Shown in pieces: positions 1-11,718 of a DNA stretch of 64,000 bases. The notes beneath the pieces are model-generated. The model saw only the letters and a program-made list of their open reading frames with translations. It was not told the DNA's origin and searched no databases. The stretch comes from Hirudinaria manillensis (lineage: Eukaryota; Annelida; Clitellata; Hirudinida; Hirudinidae): assembly GCA_034509925.1 (NCBI GenBank), contig CM067530.1:5348501-5412500 (forward strand). Reading direction: 5' to 3'. Both the position numbers and the translations under genes were made by a program. Numbering within the stretch: the stretch's first letter is position 1; each line of letters opens with the position of its first letter.

Positions 1-3000
1 ATGTTAAATTTCATAAAAATGATTCGTTATGTGATTAAATTATTATTACAATAAATGTAATGTTATTATTATTATTATTAATATTATTATTAGCCTTTGT
101 TCAATGCCCAACTAAAACATAAAGCAGAAAGAATAAAGAATAATTACCAGGCCAAACGTGACAACGTCACCAGGAATGTTTCAACAAAACTGGCTGAATT
201 GCAGGTGATGTCAATGCATTCGTTTATCCATCTCACGATCATTTCTTCCACAGCCTCTTTGTTGATCTTTTTTGGCAAAAGATGGCAGACGACTTTGCTG
301 AAACATCACGAGTAATTCAAAATAAGAAGATTGCACAACATTTAAATGGACAGATAATGATTAAAACTTCAAAATCATATCACAACCTGAATGCCATCCT
401 AACTTCTTCATTCGCATCCTTCATCATCAGAAGACCTTCCTCCACAAATTCCAACAATAACGTTTTGTTGGATTCAAAAAACCTTTGAATATGCATGTAG
501 AAAACCTTGAAACAGTTCACCAGCCCTTAAAAAAAAAACGTGAATTTAAAGAAAAACCACAACTCGGACCAATTACATATCAAATCTAAATTGGAAATTG
601 GAATTAAAACTATTAAAATAATACTAAAAATATTAAAATACCTAATCTGACGGCGGGATGCTTGGAGCGGAAGAGACCTTTCAAAACTCTAAGCACGGAA
701 CAGACATGCGAATTGGAAGTACTTGGAATGACAATTGGACTTGTTTCCATCAAATGAGCATCTGAAGGAATCGATTTTTGTGTTTATTTTTCTTCTGCTA
801 AATCAAGTTTAATCATCAAGTTTAAGTATTATTAAGTAAATGCATAGTTAAGTCTTCCAATGATTATGAATACACTTCTAATTACAGATAATTCAAAGGT
901 AAACACAATGAAATTGAAGCAAACCTTGTAAGAAGTGGCATTCATTGCAAGAGAAGAAAATATTCATTTTTAAATCATCCTCAGATGCAAATGGAACAAC
1001 AGGCCTGAAATAAATAATAAAATAAAAAATATAAACAAATAAATAATAAAAAAAAAAAATATCCTCGAAACACATCAAGAATAACCTCATGATTTGAGCA
1101 TGTCCTGACAAAGAACACAAGAGGTCCTTCAAGGCTTTGGCAACTGATAACTCCATGGACTCATCAGAACTTCTTACTGCCTCTCTGTGCAAAAATTAAA
1201 TCCAATGTTTACATCAGATCTGACGAAGCCATCCTTATTAAGAGGTTTGTAATCATGCACAGCCTAAAGCCTTAGGCTTTACCTTTCATTAATAAACAAT
1301 GACCAGTTGCCAAAGTCCAATTGCTTATCAGTTTCAAGTAATCATTCAAATAATGAAAAATAGTTATCAGTTAAGAAACACAAAATAAATAAAGCACGAC
1401 CCACTCTAGAATTTCAATGGTAAATTGTGAACCAAAAGTTGATATTCTGTGTCTGGCAATGCACATGTTCTCCAGTACGGCACACTTGAGGTGGGTCTTG
1501 GTGTCGGACTGTAAATAATGAACGAAATTGCAAATCATTTCGTGCGGTCACGCTTCGCTAAAGATGTTAACAAACCCAGGCCTTTCTTAGGGCATGAAAT
1601 CTCCACTGATGGGCCAGATGAGGTTTTGAAGTTGTGCAAAGCAAATATATGCAGTCGGAAAGTGTTTTCTCATCTGTTTATAAAAAGAGAAAAGAAGCTG
1701 CAGTCAATGAAACTTACTTATAAAGGCTCGTAAAATAATAAGCCAAAACTTCAATTAAGGAACGAACCAAAGTAATCGGACACGCGATCCGATAACTTGA
1801 AGAACGTCTTCGGATCTTTCAGCTTCAGATCGAGGCATGACATTTCTGACTAAAAAAATTTCAAGACTCAGCGACATGACACGTCGCCAAAAGACGAATC
1901 CTTACCGAGAGCCACGGCAGAGAGGCAAACCCGATCACCAAGGAACACAACTCAAAATCGAGATCAAATAAATCTATGAATGTTAAACTTTGAATCAAGC
2001 TTTTATTCATTTCAGGAAATAAAAATAAAATTCATAAATTAAAATCCTTTTAATTTAGATTCTAACCACTCATGTAAGAAATGCAGATCAAAAGAGAAGT
2101 GATTTTCTTGAAGCATCTCCTAACAGCTTCCTTGTTATTTGAAATTTCACCTACAAATTTGAACAAGAGACAGAGAAGTCTCAGAGATTCATCACACAAA
2201 CATGGCCTGAAAAGACTGCAAAGATCAAAAGATATTATTTGTTTATACCAATAATTTCAACTTTTATGCATTCTAAAACTTCATCAACAATCATTTGCTA
2301 TATTAATTATATTATTATTATTATTGTTATTGTTGTTATTATTATTATTATTGCTAACCTTTTTTCTTCATTGCTAATGTATTTGATGACAAGTCCAGAA
2401 CTGAGTGACAAAGTCTCACAAAACCAACCAATTAATGTCAAGTATCTCTCACAATATTCCTAAATATTGAACACAATTAGTCTCAGTCTTAAAGGCCCAC
2501 ATTTCCATAAACTTACAAAGTTTTGACTGCCCAATGAAGCTTCAAAGTTTCTAATCGTTTCTATGAGAACTGCAAATAGGTGCTGAGACATCTGAGAAAC
2601 ATCTTTTGCAGAACATTGCAACTCTCTTGGTCCAAAAATTGATAAAGGTTAACTTGAATTAACTCTTCTAAATCTAACCAAGTACATCAAGGTTTTACCT
2701 CATTTCAAGAATTGTTGATTCTGAAGGGCATTCTGACTTGATCTGTTTACAAAAATAATGTTCCACCTCAGCTTTGATGACTTGCAACATTAACTGCTGA
2801 CAACACTGAAATGTTCAGTAAATTTGACATTATAAGTCAATGTCTAACGTATTTTTAAAAAATGATTCATTATCAATCTATTTTTAGAAAAAAACATCAA
2901 ATACCTTTATAAAGTAATCGTCTTGTGATGAAGTTACGAACGTCAACAATTCACATCCAATGTTGACGAGTTGTGAGATGTTATTTTGAAACTGATCCTC

Positions 3001-4500
3001 AGATCTCGAGCACATAAATTTACAGCATTCGGTCACAGAAGTCACAAAAGTAAGCTTCATGTTCTCATTGTATTTGTCTAATCCGGGCTCCCTGAAGATA
3101 TCCATCAGGTTATAATATATGCACCTTGCAATTGGCATCTGTAATGTAATTTCAAAATGAATCACATAAGCTTCAGGTCTGACTACTAACAACTATAAAC
3201 AATTTAAATTCACTTTATGTAAATAAAAGATTTCCTTTGACTTTACTATATCCTGCAAAGATCTACAAATCTCTTCTTGGAGTTGCAGGGTCTGCCTGAA
3301 AATGTTTAATGCTGTGTTATCATCCAAACTCGACACTACAATCAAACCAAATGTCTCACTCATCTATAGCAATGGAAGGAATTTCACCAATCATTTCAAA
3401 AAGCATATCAACCAAATCCAAATATTGTTCCAATGAAGGTTTTGAAAATTCAACAAGGTTCCTGATAAACTCCAAAGAGGCCTGAAATTTAAAAAAAAAA
3501 CATAAAATGAGAGGAAAGTATTTATTACTTTTAAACTTTTAGACTCACACTTTTCAAGGCATAGCCACCAATTTGGACCATTTTCAAAACCAACGGCCAT
3601 AAATTATGGAGAATGTGAGAAAACAAGCTGCTACACGTCAGACTGTCCTGAATTACTTTTCTAGAAGAAAAAACAAAGTGGTGGAACATTAGTATAATTA
3701 ATATAATATAATAGCAAAAGTTATAAAAAAAAACTTACAAAATGACCACCAGCAACTGAAAGCAGGCATCTGAATCATTCAAAAGTACAGTTATTTCCTT
3801 AAATTCCTCATCAAGAATTGAAACATTCTGAAACTCTTTCAAAGGGATGGCAGCATGACATCTTTCTTCAAGAAAAATCTCAAGGGCATCAAAAACATTA
3901 AATAGTGATGTTACAAAATTTTTAAGAATGTCCATAAAGTGTGAAAAGTTGTGAATCCTGACCAAGTGCATAAATGCACTCAACACATTGGATATTTTTA
4001 ACTCCATTTCGACATGTTTCTTGAACAAAAGACTTTTTTTCTTCCCCTTGCAAAAGATGTGCAATTTTGGCAAGACACTTGAAATTTGTATGGAATAAGA
4101 GATGATCCAATTTGTCAAGCCTATTAAGCAAATGAGAGAAAATTTGCAACAACTGGGGAATCACAAAGCCACAAAAAGATAATGAAAGCAGCTGATAGTA
4201 GAGAGTAGTAATAATAAAAATGTGAAGGCACACCCACTTTCCACATTCTTAAAGTTCGGCCCACTGAGTCTATTGCTTCTAACAAAGATTTCAGGAAATC
4301 TTTCACTGACATTTAAGATGAAATCCAGTACTATATGAATGTCAGTGTGCTGTTCCTCATCTCGAACTGCAATTAGAATGAATTAAACAAAGTGGCCCTA
4401 ATTTTATTCTACAGCTTCATAATAACCGTCTGCCTTCAGAACCTTCTCCATACTCTCAATCAAAAGGTCTCTCCATACTACAGGATCAGGATTATTATTC
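1..4500 (-). CDS. ATR/Mei-41-like PIKK, N-terminal part (partial, many exons)
   Basis: Large HEAT-repeat kinase gene running off the left edge; ATR senses replication stress in the nucleus, but the kinase domain lies outside the window. Exons I can support, in reading order, are about 4500-4427, 4366-4250, 4152-3739, 3660-3549, 3481-3360, 3320-3255, 3138-2905, 2805-2701, 2642-2530, 2203-2050, 1722-1590, 1509-1410, 1188-1086, 1003-930, 745-648, 480-402 and 306-172. The family call rests on collinear resemblance to my memory of human ATR. The first exons (WRDLLIESMEKVLKAD, IVLDFILNVSERFPEIFV) match the ATR N-terminus in order. The last two (LLMMKDANEEVRMAFR, then KVVCHLL) match the UME-domain pattern LMEDPDKDVRVAF. 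The start codon was not found. A T7/A7 run at 4034-4040 appears to shift frame inside the 4152-3739 exon. Alternative: another HEAT-repeat protein such as a karyopherin. Confidence 0.68.
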
Positions 4501-5559
4501 CTACCGTAAAATAATTGTGTTAAGTGCTTTATTTGGCTTTAAAAAACCTAATGTTAAGATGTATCCATTTTCATAAAAATTGCAGCATTTCTATTTAGAA
4601 ACAAAAAGTTAACGTAATGTAGATCTATTTATCTTACACAATGGTTCTATTAAAATTATATTCTATTTCTAAATTTATATAATTTCATATCACTGGTGCA
4701 CAATACGAATTCGGGCACTAAGCTCCGTCCTTAAATTGATAAAACTCTTTCGCAAAAATAACGCATTAAGTATAAAAACCAAATAACTGGAACAATATTA
4801 AATTGTCCTACATGTCATTTATGTTAAAACAAACGCCCCGTCTCGTCATTTCCAAGCAATAATTCCCCTAAGTTTACATTCGCGAGCAAAAGCGCCAACT
4901 TAAAATGCATTTAAAAGTTGAGTTGTAATCAATTCCCTTTAACTAAACACATCTGAAGTTTTAGCTTTGTAACTAAATTATTTTCATATTACCACAATTT
5001 AATTTAATTCAATAAAACTATTGTTAAAATTAAAAATAAAGTTACAAAACACGATGATTCGAAAGCACTTCTGTACACTTCTATGGTTTTCCCATAAAAA
5101 AATCAAGATTAAACCAAATGCACTTAACACAAATTACATTTGAATGTTTTTATCCGCGGAGTAGCATAAAACCGTTGTAGACCATTTTTGAGCTTTGTAT
5201 CTTGACTCCAAATGCACTTTTAATAGAAATTCATTCCTTAAGAATGATAACAATATAACCGTAAAGTCAACAGAAACTGAAATGGAGAAAGAAGTGAGGC
5301 TTTGGTTGAGGAATGCCCCTGATAGAAATGGAGGAAGAGCTAAAAGACTGTTGAAAAATAAATTATTATAAACATTTTTTTTCCACCTGATTACTTTTAG
5401 ATATGTTTTTTTTTTTATTTCAATGCTTGTGTTCGTATGTCTATGTAAAAGGTTGATTTTGTTATGTACTTTCAAACAAGCAATAAAATGGTCCTAACCA
5501 ACTAAAAAACATTTCTTAGATCAATAAAACGATACTATAATACGGGGTATAAATCGGCT

Positions 5560-5730
5560 GTCGGAAGCGGTTCAATTAAGTCGGCTTAGAGTGGGGCCGG
5601 TGATCACTACCGTTTGAGATTCCGTTGTCGTCTTTGGCCCGAACTTTCTGCAATCAATAAATCAGCGCCCAGCAAACACATCCCGGAGGGGCCCGCGAGG
5701 GCTGAATGCGGGTTGCCCGTTTTGCCCGCC
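5560..5730. other. Isolated GC-rich island with a 41-codon minus-strand ORF
   Basis: This stretch is far richer in G and C than its surroundings. On the minus strand it reads ATGGCGGGCAAAACGGG onward as about 41 codons before a TAG. It could be a 5' exon or promoter of the ATR-like gene, a structured RNA gene, or a fragment of a foreign repeat. I could not match it to a known RNA. Confidence 0.3.
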
Positions 5731-6022
5731 ATCAGCTAAACAATTGTGATGTTATTTAGTTTGAAAATTCTCGCTAAAGCAGTCGCTGGTTAGAGGATAT
5801 TATTTAACTTGAATGTGCTCAATAACTAACATTTGGAGCTAAACACGGCAGACTCTAAACACAACAGGGGTTTCAACTGTTTAAGGTTTTAAATCAAGAT
5901 GATTGATCCATGCTTTTAGGCATGTATAGGGAAAAGAAGAAAACTAGTGCTAGTTTTGCATGTTAATAATTGTCCCGTTGCTAAATAATTAGTAAAATTA
6001 ATAATATTTTCATCCTTTTTAA

Positions 6023-6224
6023 TTTAATAGGTCGAAAATTCGAACATACAAAACTAGATCAAAAGATAAAGGATACAAATGCAAATATCTGAAAAGATCT
6101 GCAGTAAATATGGATTTGTTAAAATTAATAGGTCGAAAATTCGAACATACAAAACTAGATCAAAAGATAAAGGATACAAATGCAAATATCTGAAAAGATC
6201 TGCAGTAAATATGGATTTGTTAAA
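6023..6224. repeat. Tandem duplication of a 101-bp segment
   Basis: The segment beginning at AATAGGTCGAAAATTCG (6026) recurs at 6127 with essentially no mismatches, giving two direct copies with a period of 101 bp. It is non-coding and upstream of TCTP-A. Confidence 0.9.
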
Positions 6225-6677
6225 AGTTTAATTAAATAAATGAATAATATTTTACCGGAAAATTTGAGAATAATCAAAATAATTACTAATTATTTATGAC
6301 ATTTAAAATGAGCAAAAATGATTATTTTAGTAAATATATAATAACTGCGAAGTAAGTAAATAAGATAAATTTGATATTGTGATCTCATTTGTAATATCAG
6401 TAAAGGGGTCTATCAATTGTTATAAATCTATGATGTATATCAAGTTAAGATTCGTTAGTCGAGGTTAAGGATAAATTTGGTCAACTTTAGTAATCATCCC
6501 ATGGAACACGTTTCAACTTTGTGTGATTCCGTATTACTAAACATATTTTTTAAATATGTTATCAAAATTATTAATATTAATGTTATATTAAATTGGTTTG
6601 TTAAACGTTAAAATAAACATATATTTAATATGTTAATAAACACCCCCTTATATATTTGCTTTTAGTTAGATTGGGCT

Positions 6678-6692
6678 ACCTTCCCTTTTCCG
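6678..6692 (+). promoter_or_regulatory. Pyrimidine-rich 5'TOP-like tract upstream of TCTP-A
   Basis: The sequence ACCTTCCCTTTTCCG lies about 75 bp upstream of the TCTP-A ATG. TCTP mRNAs are classic TOP mRNAs that begin with a C followed by a pyrimidine run and are translated under mTOR control. The position fits a transcription start here, but that is an inference from sequence alone. Confidence 0.5.
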
Positions 6693-6767
6693 TTCTGAGC
6701 GGAGGCGTGCTGTCCTGTTTGGCCGATTACTTTTTGCTGCCTTCGCACTATTATTTTGACGATAAAA

Positions 6768-7596
6768 ATGATAATTTACAAGGATGCTTTTAGCGGTTAG
6801 ATTCTGTTTTTTGAAGCATAAACATTTTTCAATTCGTTAATCACCATAAATGTATCGTTTAGGCGATGAGCTCTTTTCCGACAGTGTCCCAATCGAAGTT
6901 GTTCACAACATCGTCTACAAAGTCAAGGGAACGGTAAGTTTATTTTTTATTTGACATTTGCCAATTTCAGAGCCTAAATTTCTGAATGTCCACGTGATTA
7001 CATCCAGAGCCAAAGTTCTGATACATAAAACGTGCTGCAAGACAAGCGAGATGTTTATGTGGCATCTTGACTTCGCTAGCCAGTAGAACAATGTTGACGT
7101 ACTTTTTGTAACATGATAATTTTTTAAATATCTTTTGCAACAATTTTGATATAGTAAGGACAATGACTAGTTAAATATTTTGTATCAACAGATGAGAACA
7201 GACACCTATGATATTGATGATTCAGCAATTGGAGGTAACAAGTCTGCTGAACTTGCAGATGAAGGTACAGATTCAGCTTGCAAACAGGGTGTTGACATTG
7301 TCCTTAATGGAAGGCTTGTTGAATACACTTTGGGAAAGAAGGATTATATGACACACATCAAGACGTACATGAAGCAAGTTAAGGAGAGACTCGAGAAGGA
7401 GAAGCCTGAGGATGTTGCTTTGTTCCAGTCAAATGCTCAGAACTTCGTCAAAGAAGTTTTGGGAGATTACAAGGAATATCAGCTGTTCTGTGGTGAATCG
7501 ATGAAACCTGAAGGAATGTTGGCATTGATGAAGTGGGAAGATGACAGGCCATACATGTACTTCTTTAAGCACGGTCTCCTCGAGGAGAAAGTCTGA
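6768..7596 (+). CDS. TPT1: Translationally controlled tumour protein, copy A (TCTP/TPT1)
   Basis: Three exons: 6768-6795 (MIIYKDAFSG), 6863-6933 and 7192-7596. GT-AG junctions and phases agree, giving 167 residues against the usual 168-172. TCTP is an abundant cytosolic protein of the Mss4-like fold, linked to growth, calcium binding and cell survival. The first family signature is present as IGGNKSAE and the second as LFCGESMKPEG; the C-terminus YFFKHGLLEEKV is typical. It is the only TCTP copy on the plus strand and the one closest to the family consensus, so it is probably the parental locus. It has a TOP-like tract upstream and an AATAAA at 8326. Exon 2 ends in a good donor (GTAAGT). The upstream and downstream flanks differ from those of copies B-F. 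Confidence 0.95.
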
Positions 7597-8325
7597 GCAT
7601 TTACCAAGTTTAAATGGAATTTTTTGAATAATATGCTTTCGAAATACTTGTATGTATAACATTATATGAATTGGGTGGCTGTTAAAGGATGCCTTGAAGG
7701 AGATCATGTGATAGGTAAAGTTTTGAATACATCGGTTCACAAAGGTGATTAGGCTTCATTTTTTGCCGTGAGCAGTTTTTTGGTTAAGTGCTTGAAGCGC
7801 AATGAGGGTTTACTTTGCATTGGGGATGAAATATTGCTTAGCAGTCTGCTGGCTTGGGCTATGTTTAACATCACTTGAGATACTTCTGATGTGGCTGGTC
7901 TTGATTTGTGTTGGGCCTTTTAGTTTTTGACCTTCGATTTGTTTGAGGTTTGAAGTCATATCTAGTGGAATTCAATGGGCAGTCTTGGCTTTGCCTTATG
8001 AAGCTTTACAGAATATAGTTGCATAACAGTTCTATATAGAGAAAGTAGATATTGATGCTAAATTTAGATGTTTGGCGACAAAAGGAGTAGTTTTGTTCGT
8101 TATGTGGAGTGTGTGTGTATTTCAGTTAATTTTAGAGCCGGAATGTAGTATCGGCCGCAATGGGGTATGGTGCAGCGAGGACCGGGTCAGATTTGACGAG
8201 AACGCTTGAGTCGTTAAACCCTTAGAAATACTTAATATTCACACTACTTTATTATGTATTGCAAAATTAACGGTGCATATATTGTATCTGAAGCTAAATT
8301 GGTTTTCCGTTCACTGTAGATGTAA

Positions 8326-8331
8326 AATAAA
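8326..8331 (+). terminator. Poly(A) signal AATAAA for TCTP-A
   Basis: AATAAA lies about 730 bp downstream of the TCTP-A stop in otherwise non-coding sequence. It is the most likely 3'-end signal; a long 3'UTR would be implied. Confidence 0.5.
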
Positions 8332-8344
8332 GCTTGAGTATTTA

Positions 8345-9060
8345 TGAGGTTTCGTCAAAAACCATTTTATGATATTGTTTGTAGGAGCGCCTTGTATCGA
8401 GTAAAATAGCTTTTTCGGGTGCATACTGTTTGTCGTAAGAACCCTGTCAGAAATCTTATTCAAGTGTTTCGAATAATTCTACAGCAAAATACAAAATCTT
8501 GAAAGCTACTTGATAATATTGGAAAATTACAAATTCTTGCCTTTGAAATTATCACTTTCTGCGATTTTTAGTATGTTGCTTCGCTCTAGAAAGTTTGGAA
8601 ACCCTTTCCAAAGTTATCCTTAAGGCAAATTCGGGCTGATATCATAAAGGCTTGACGAAGCCTGCTTTTGAAGTGCTTGGTCGCGGCCCAGCCAAATCAT
8701 TTGTCTGAAGCCGATTGGCTAGTCCAAGCCAGGCTCTGACCATTAGATTCAACTGCAGCAGTTCTTCTAGGTGCATTGGTTTCAATAAAAAAGTCACAGA
8801 TATTATTTTTAATCACTGTTTTCTCGAAAACATTAATTATAACAAAGTTCATAACGTTCGACTTAATACTTCAATAATAATAATAATCCAAAAATCTTCT
8901 AATCCAATAGTTACAAAAATTTTATTACTTAAAAAGGTAATTTAAGGGGATGTCAACAATACACAGAAATTTCCATTTGTCTGGATTATAGTGATGATTC
9001 AATTTTATTCTGTGAACAAACGGGAAATTCTTTTGTAGCTGTGATAAATTCGAATATGAG
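8345..9060. other. Non-coding DNA between TCTP-A and the duplicated region
   Basis: AT-rich sequence without a supported gene; the short plus-strand ORF at 8715 is not protein-like. Confidence 0.5.
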
Positions 9061-9062
9061 GT

Positions 9063-9180
9063 TTGTCCGCAGTGAATATAGGAAGCTTTATTATTGAAAC
9101 AAATGGAACATGACAAATGCTCAGACTTTCTCCTCGAGGAGACCGTGCTTAAAGAAGTACATGTATGGCTTGTCATCTTC
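9063..9180 (-). pseudogene. TCTP 3'-end fragment (about 20 codons)
   Basis: A seventh TCTP trace. It covers the 3'UTR start and the last codons (the complement of the region encoding about KPYMYFFKHGLLEEKV) and breaks off abruptly at 9180, where sequence unrelated to TCTP begins. It lies just outside the left boundary of the first duplicated unit (9243), so it probably marks an old unequal-exchange breakpoint. Confidence 0.85.
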
Positions 9181-9643
9181 TAATCGTGATACTCTCGACC
9201 CTTCGAAATTGTAAACTCTGGCAGTCACACGCTTTAACTCACTAATATCAGAACTTGATTACAATAATTTCCTAATTTATACTGGTTGACTATCTTTTTT
9301 TGGCTTTTTTGATTAAAGTTGAACAAAACTTGCATTAATGCCTCTAGGGGCCCTTTGGTTTGGTTTCAAAAATAATTAAATAAATTATCCAATGAAGCAG
9401 CCAAAAAAGTGATAATAAAGCCTAAAACACATAAATATGTAAGTCTTTCGTTTGTTGAAAAATTAATAATTAATTAGCTTTCTGTGACATTAAGAAAGAT
9501 CATAACATTCAATTTACTACTTGTTATTTCGATAATAATCCATTAATCTTCTGATCCAATAGTTTATTCGAATGAGGTAACTTAAGGGGATTTCAACAAT
9601 ACACAGAAATTTCCATTTGTCTGGCTTATATGGGTAATTCAAT

Positions 9644-9649
9644 TTTATT
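9644..9649 (-). terminator. Poly(A) signal of TCTP-B
   Basis: TTTATT on the plus strand (AATAAA on the minus strand) is about 105 bp beyond the TCTP-B stop. The same motif, in CAATTTTATTT context, follows copies C-F. Confidence 0.6.
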
Positions 9650-9753
9650 TAGTGAACAAACGGAAATTCTTTCGAAGCTGTGATAAATTCAAATATGTCG
9701 TTCAACAGCAGTGTAAAGCTTTATCTTTGAAACAAATGGAACATGACAAATGC

Positions 9754-10528
9754 TCAGACTTTCTCCTCGAGGAGACCGTGCTTAAAGAAGTACATGTATG
9801 GCTTGTCATCTTCCCATTTCATCAATGCCAACATTCCTTCGGGTTTCATCGATTGGCCACAGAAGAACTGATATTCCTTGTAATCTCCCAAAACCTCTTT
9901 GACGAAGTTCTGAGCATTTGACTGGAACAAAGCAACATCCTCAGGCTTCTCCTTCTCCAGCCTCTCCTTAACTTGTTTCATGTAAGTCTTGATGTGTGTC
10001 ATGTAATCCTTCTTTCCCAAAGTGTATTCAACAAGCCTTCCATTAAGGACAATGTCAACACCCTGTTTGCTCGCTGAATCTGTACCTTCATATGAAAATT
10101 CTTCCGATTTGTTACCTCCAATCGCCGAATCATCTATGTCGTATGTGTCTATTCTCATCTGTTAGGATAAAAGATGGGTTAAATAAATTCAGATTAAAAA
10201 TAATGTAAAACCATCCGCGACAAAATGACACGAGGAAGGATGTCTTAGAGCTTATTCCATTTTTTTTTTATAACAATGGTTCTAAACATAATCACGAGCT
10301 TATTCGGTTTCGAAAATGCTGATGGACAGCCATAATCCGTATAATACTTAAAAACACCAACCGTTCCCTTGACTTTGTAGACGATACCGTGAACAAGTTC
10401 GATACGGATGGTATCGGAGAAGAGCTCATCGCCTGTAACAAACAGTTTCATCGTGATTAATCAATTCAAAGCAAAAACAAGGACAAAAATAAAAACAAAC
10501 CGCTAAAAGCATCCTTATAAATAATCAT
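9754..10528 (-). CDS. TPT1: TCTP copy B
   Basis: Exons 10528-10501 (MIIYKDAFSG), 10432-10362 and 10158-9754 give 167 residues with the same phases as copy A. Two in-frame substitutions fall at the TCTP signature sites: NKSAE in copy A is NKSEE here, and CGES is CGQS. The introns are retained, so this is a DNA-level duplicate. The exon-2 donor is GTTGGT, weaker than the GTAAGT of copy A. It is divergently oriented with HECT-1, with about 1.2 kb between the two ATGs. Upstream of exon 1 is a short pyrimidine run (ACCTTTTTGTCG) that could serve as a weak TOP start. The coding frame is intact and a poly(A) signal is present, so it is probably expressed. Confidence 0.92.
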
Positions 10529-11718
10529 GATTGATAAATCAAATGAAGTCGACAAAAAGGTTCTACTGATTCGTATAATGAAATCCGATGGCGAATGAGT
10601 TTGACTAGAAGCAAATATAAAGATACTTTATTAATAATCACAATTTCTAAAATTATATTGAGGGAACTAAATTTTTAATAATTTATTATAAAATGTCCTT
10701 CAATCCTCGACATCCCGTGGAACCAATTGAGTCTTATCTTCCTCATATAAAAACATCACTCACAAACATCGATTGAAAGCATTCACTTGGTTTGGGCAGC
10801 CAATAACTCATGGTTTGATGTTTTAGATGTTTTTGAGTATATCTTATGAAGTTGAATTCGAAACGATGTATCAAATATTAAGCAACTAGTTGGATTGTAA
10901 ATAAAACTTGCTTTACTATTAATTCTCTGAAAATGTCTGTTTTTTACAGTTTAATTTTCTTCGAGAATACTGTTTAAGTCCAATATGGCGCCGTTGAGAT
11001 CTTTTCATGTTTGGCTGATTTGACTTGGTGTGGCTCATATACTTAGATCTATTTGGTGAGCAACATTATTGCTCGAAAACAACTGAAATTGCCTAAATTA
11101 TTACGAAGACGATGCACTTAAACATAGTTTGGTGTTCATGTTTCCGTTTGAACGAGCTGTGGTTAAAATTGCTTTCATTTTATTAATTTCCGGGGTTCGA
11201 TAAGGTAAAACAGGAAGTATATTTTGAGAGTGTGCTAGTGTTAGTTTTGGAAAATTAGGAGTTTGTGGTGATAAATTACCTGGACTTTCTTATAAATGCC
11301 GTTTAAATACTTTGTTATAAAGGACCGTCAGAAGAAGGTTGCGATTTGATAATAAAATAAGTTATGTTATCAAGAAAGTGACGAGTTGAACTTCAAACCA
11401 AAAAAGTTAAGTACTCTCAATTCCGAGTGAGGGACGTGACAGTTTGTCATTATTTATTTAAACATTTCTATACGCATACGCGTAAATGTTACCATAATAA
11501 GGCAGTAATAATGTAAAAATTTCGTAGAATTAAATATTGGATAATAAAATCGATTAAATTTTAAAACAAACATTATGTTTTATAATTTTATAATAGACTA
11601 AATTCAGAATCTTTGAATCTATCCTTTTGAATCTTGTAGGTGAATAATCAAACAAACTCAAATCTCATAGCTGCTATGCATAGCTTTACTTGAAAAATCT
11701 TTTAACCCACGATTAAGT
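10529..11718. promoter_or_regulatory. Shared divergent upstream region, TCTP-B and HECT-1
   Basis: AT-rich 1.2 kb between two divergent start codons. It has near-identical counterparts at 21705-22894 and partial counterparts upstream of TCTP-E (29436-29970 plus 34189-34390) and TCTP-F (37703-38280). I see no clear TATA or initiator that I would defend. Confidence 0.5.

Larger units (their letters stand above)
4501..6677. other. Intergenic region between divergent ATR-like and TCTP-A genes
   Basis: AT-rich DNA with no convincing long ORF. The first exon and promoter of the minus-strand ATR-like gene should lie here but could not be fixed. It contains a GC-rich island at about 5560-5730 and a 101-bp tandem duplication at about 6023-6224, listed separately. 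Confidence 0.6.

Noticed and set aside
9652..9921. Plus-strand ORF beginning MNKRKFFRSCDKF, repeated at 20830 and similar at 17133, 28638, 36924
   Set aside because: It is the antisense shadow of TCTP exon 3 and its 3'UTR; repetition simply follows the TCTP copies.
10245..10451. ORF starting MKLFVTGDELFSD as an alternative TCTP N-terminus
   Set aside because: The codons before GDE are the intron's acceptor region (TTACAG). The true first exon MIIYKDAFSG lies upstream with correct phase in every copy.
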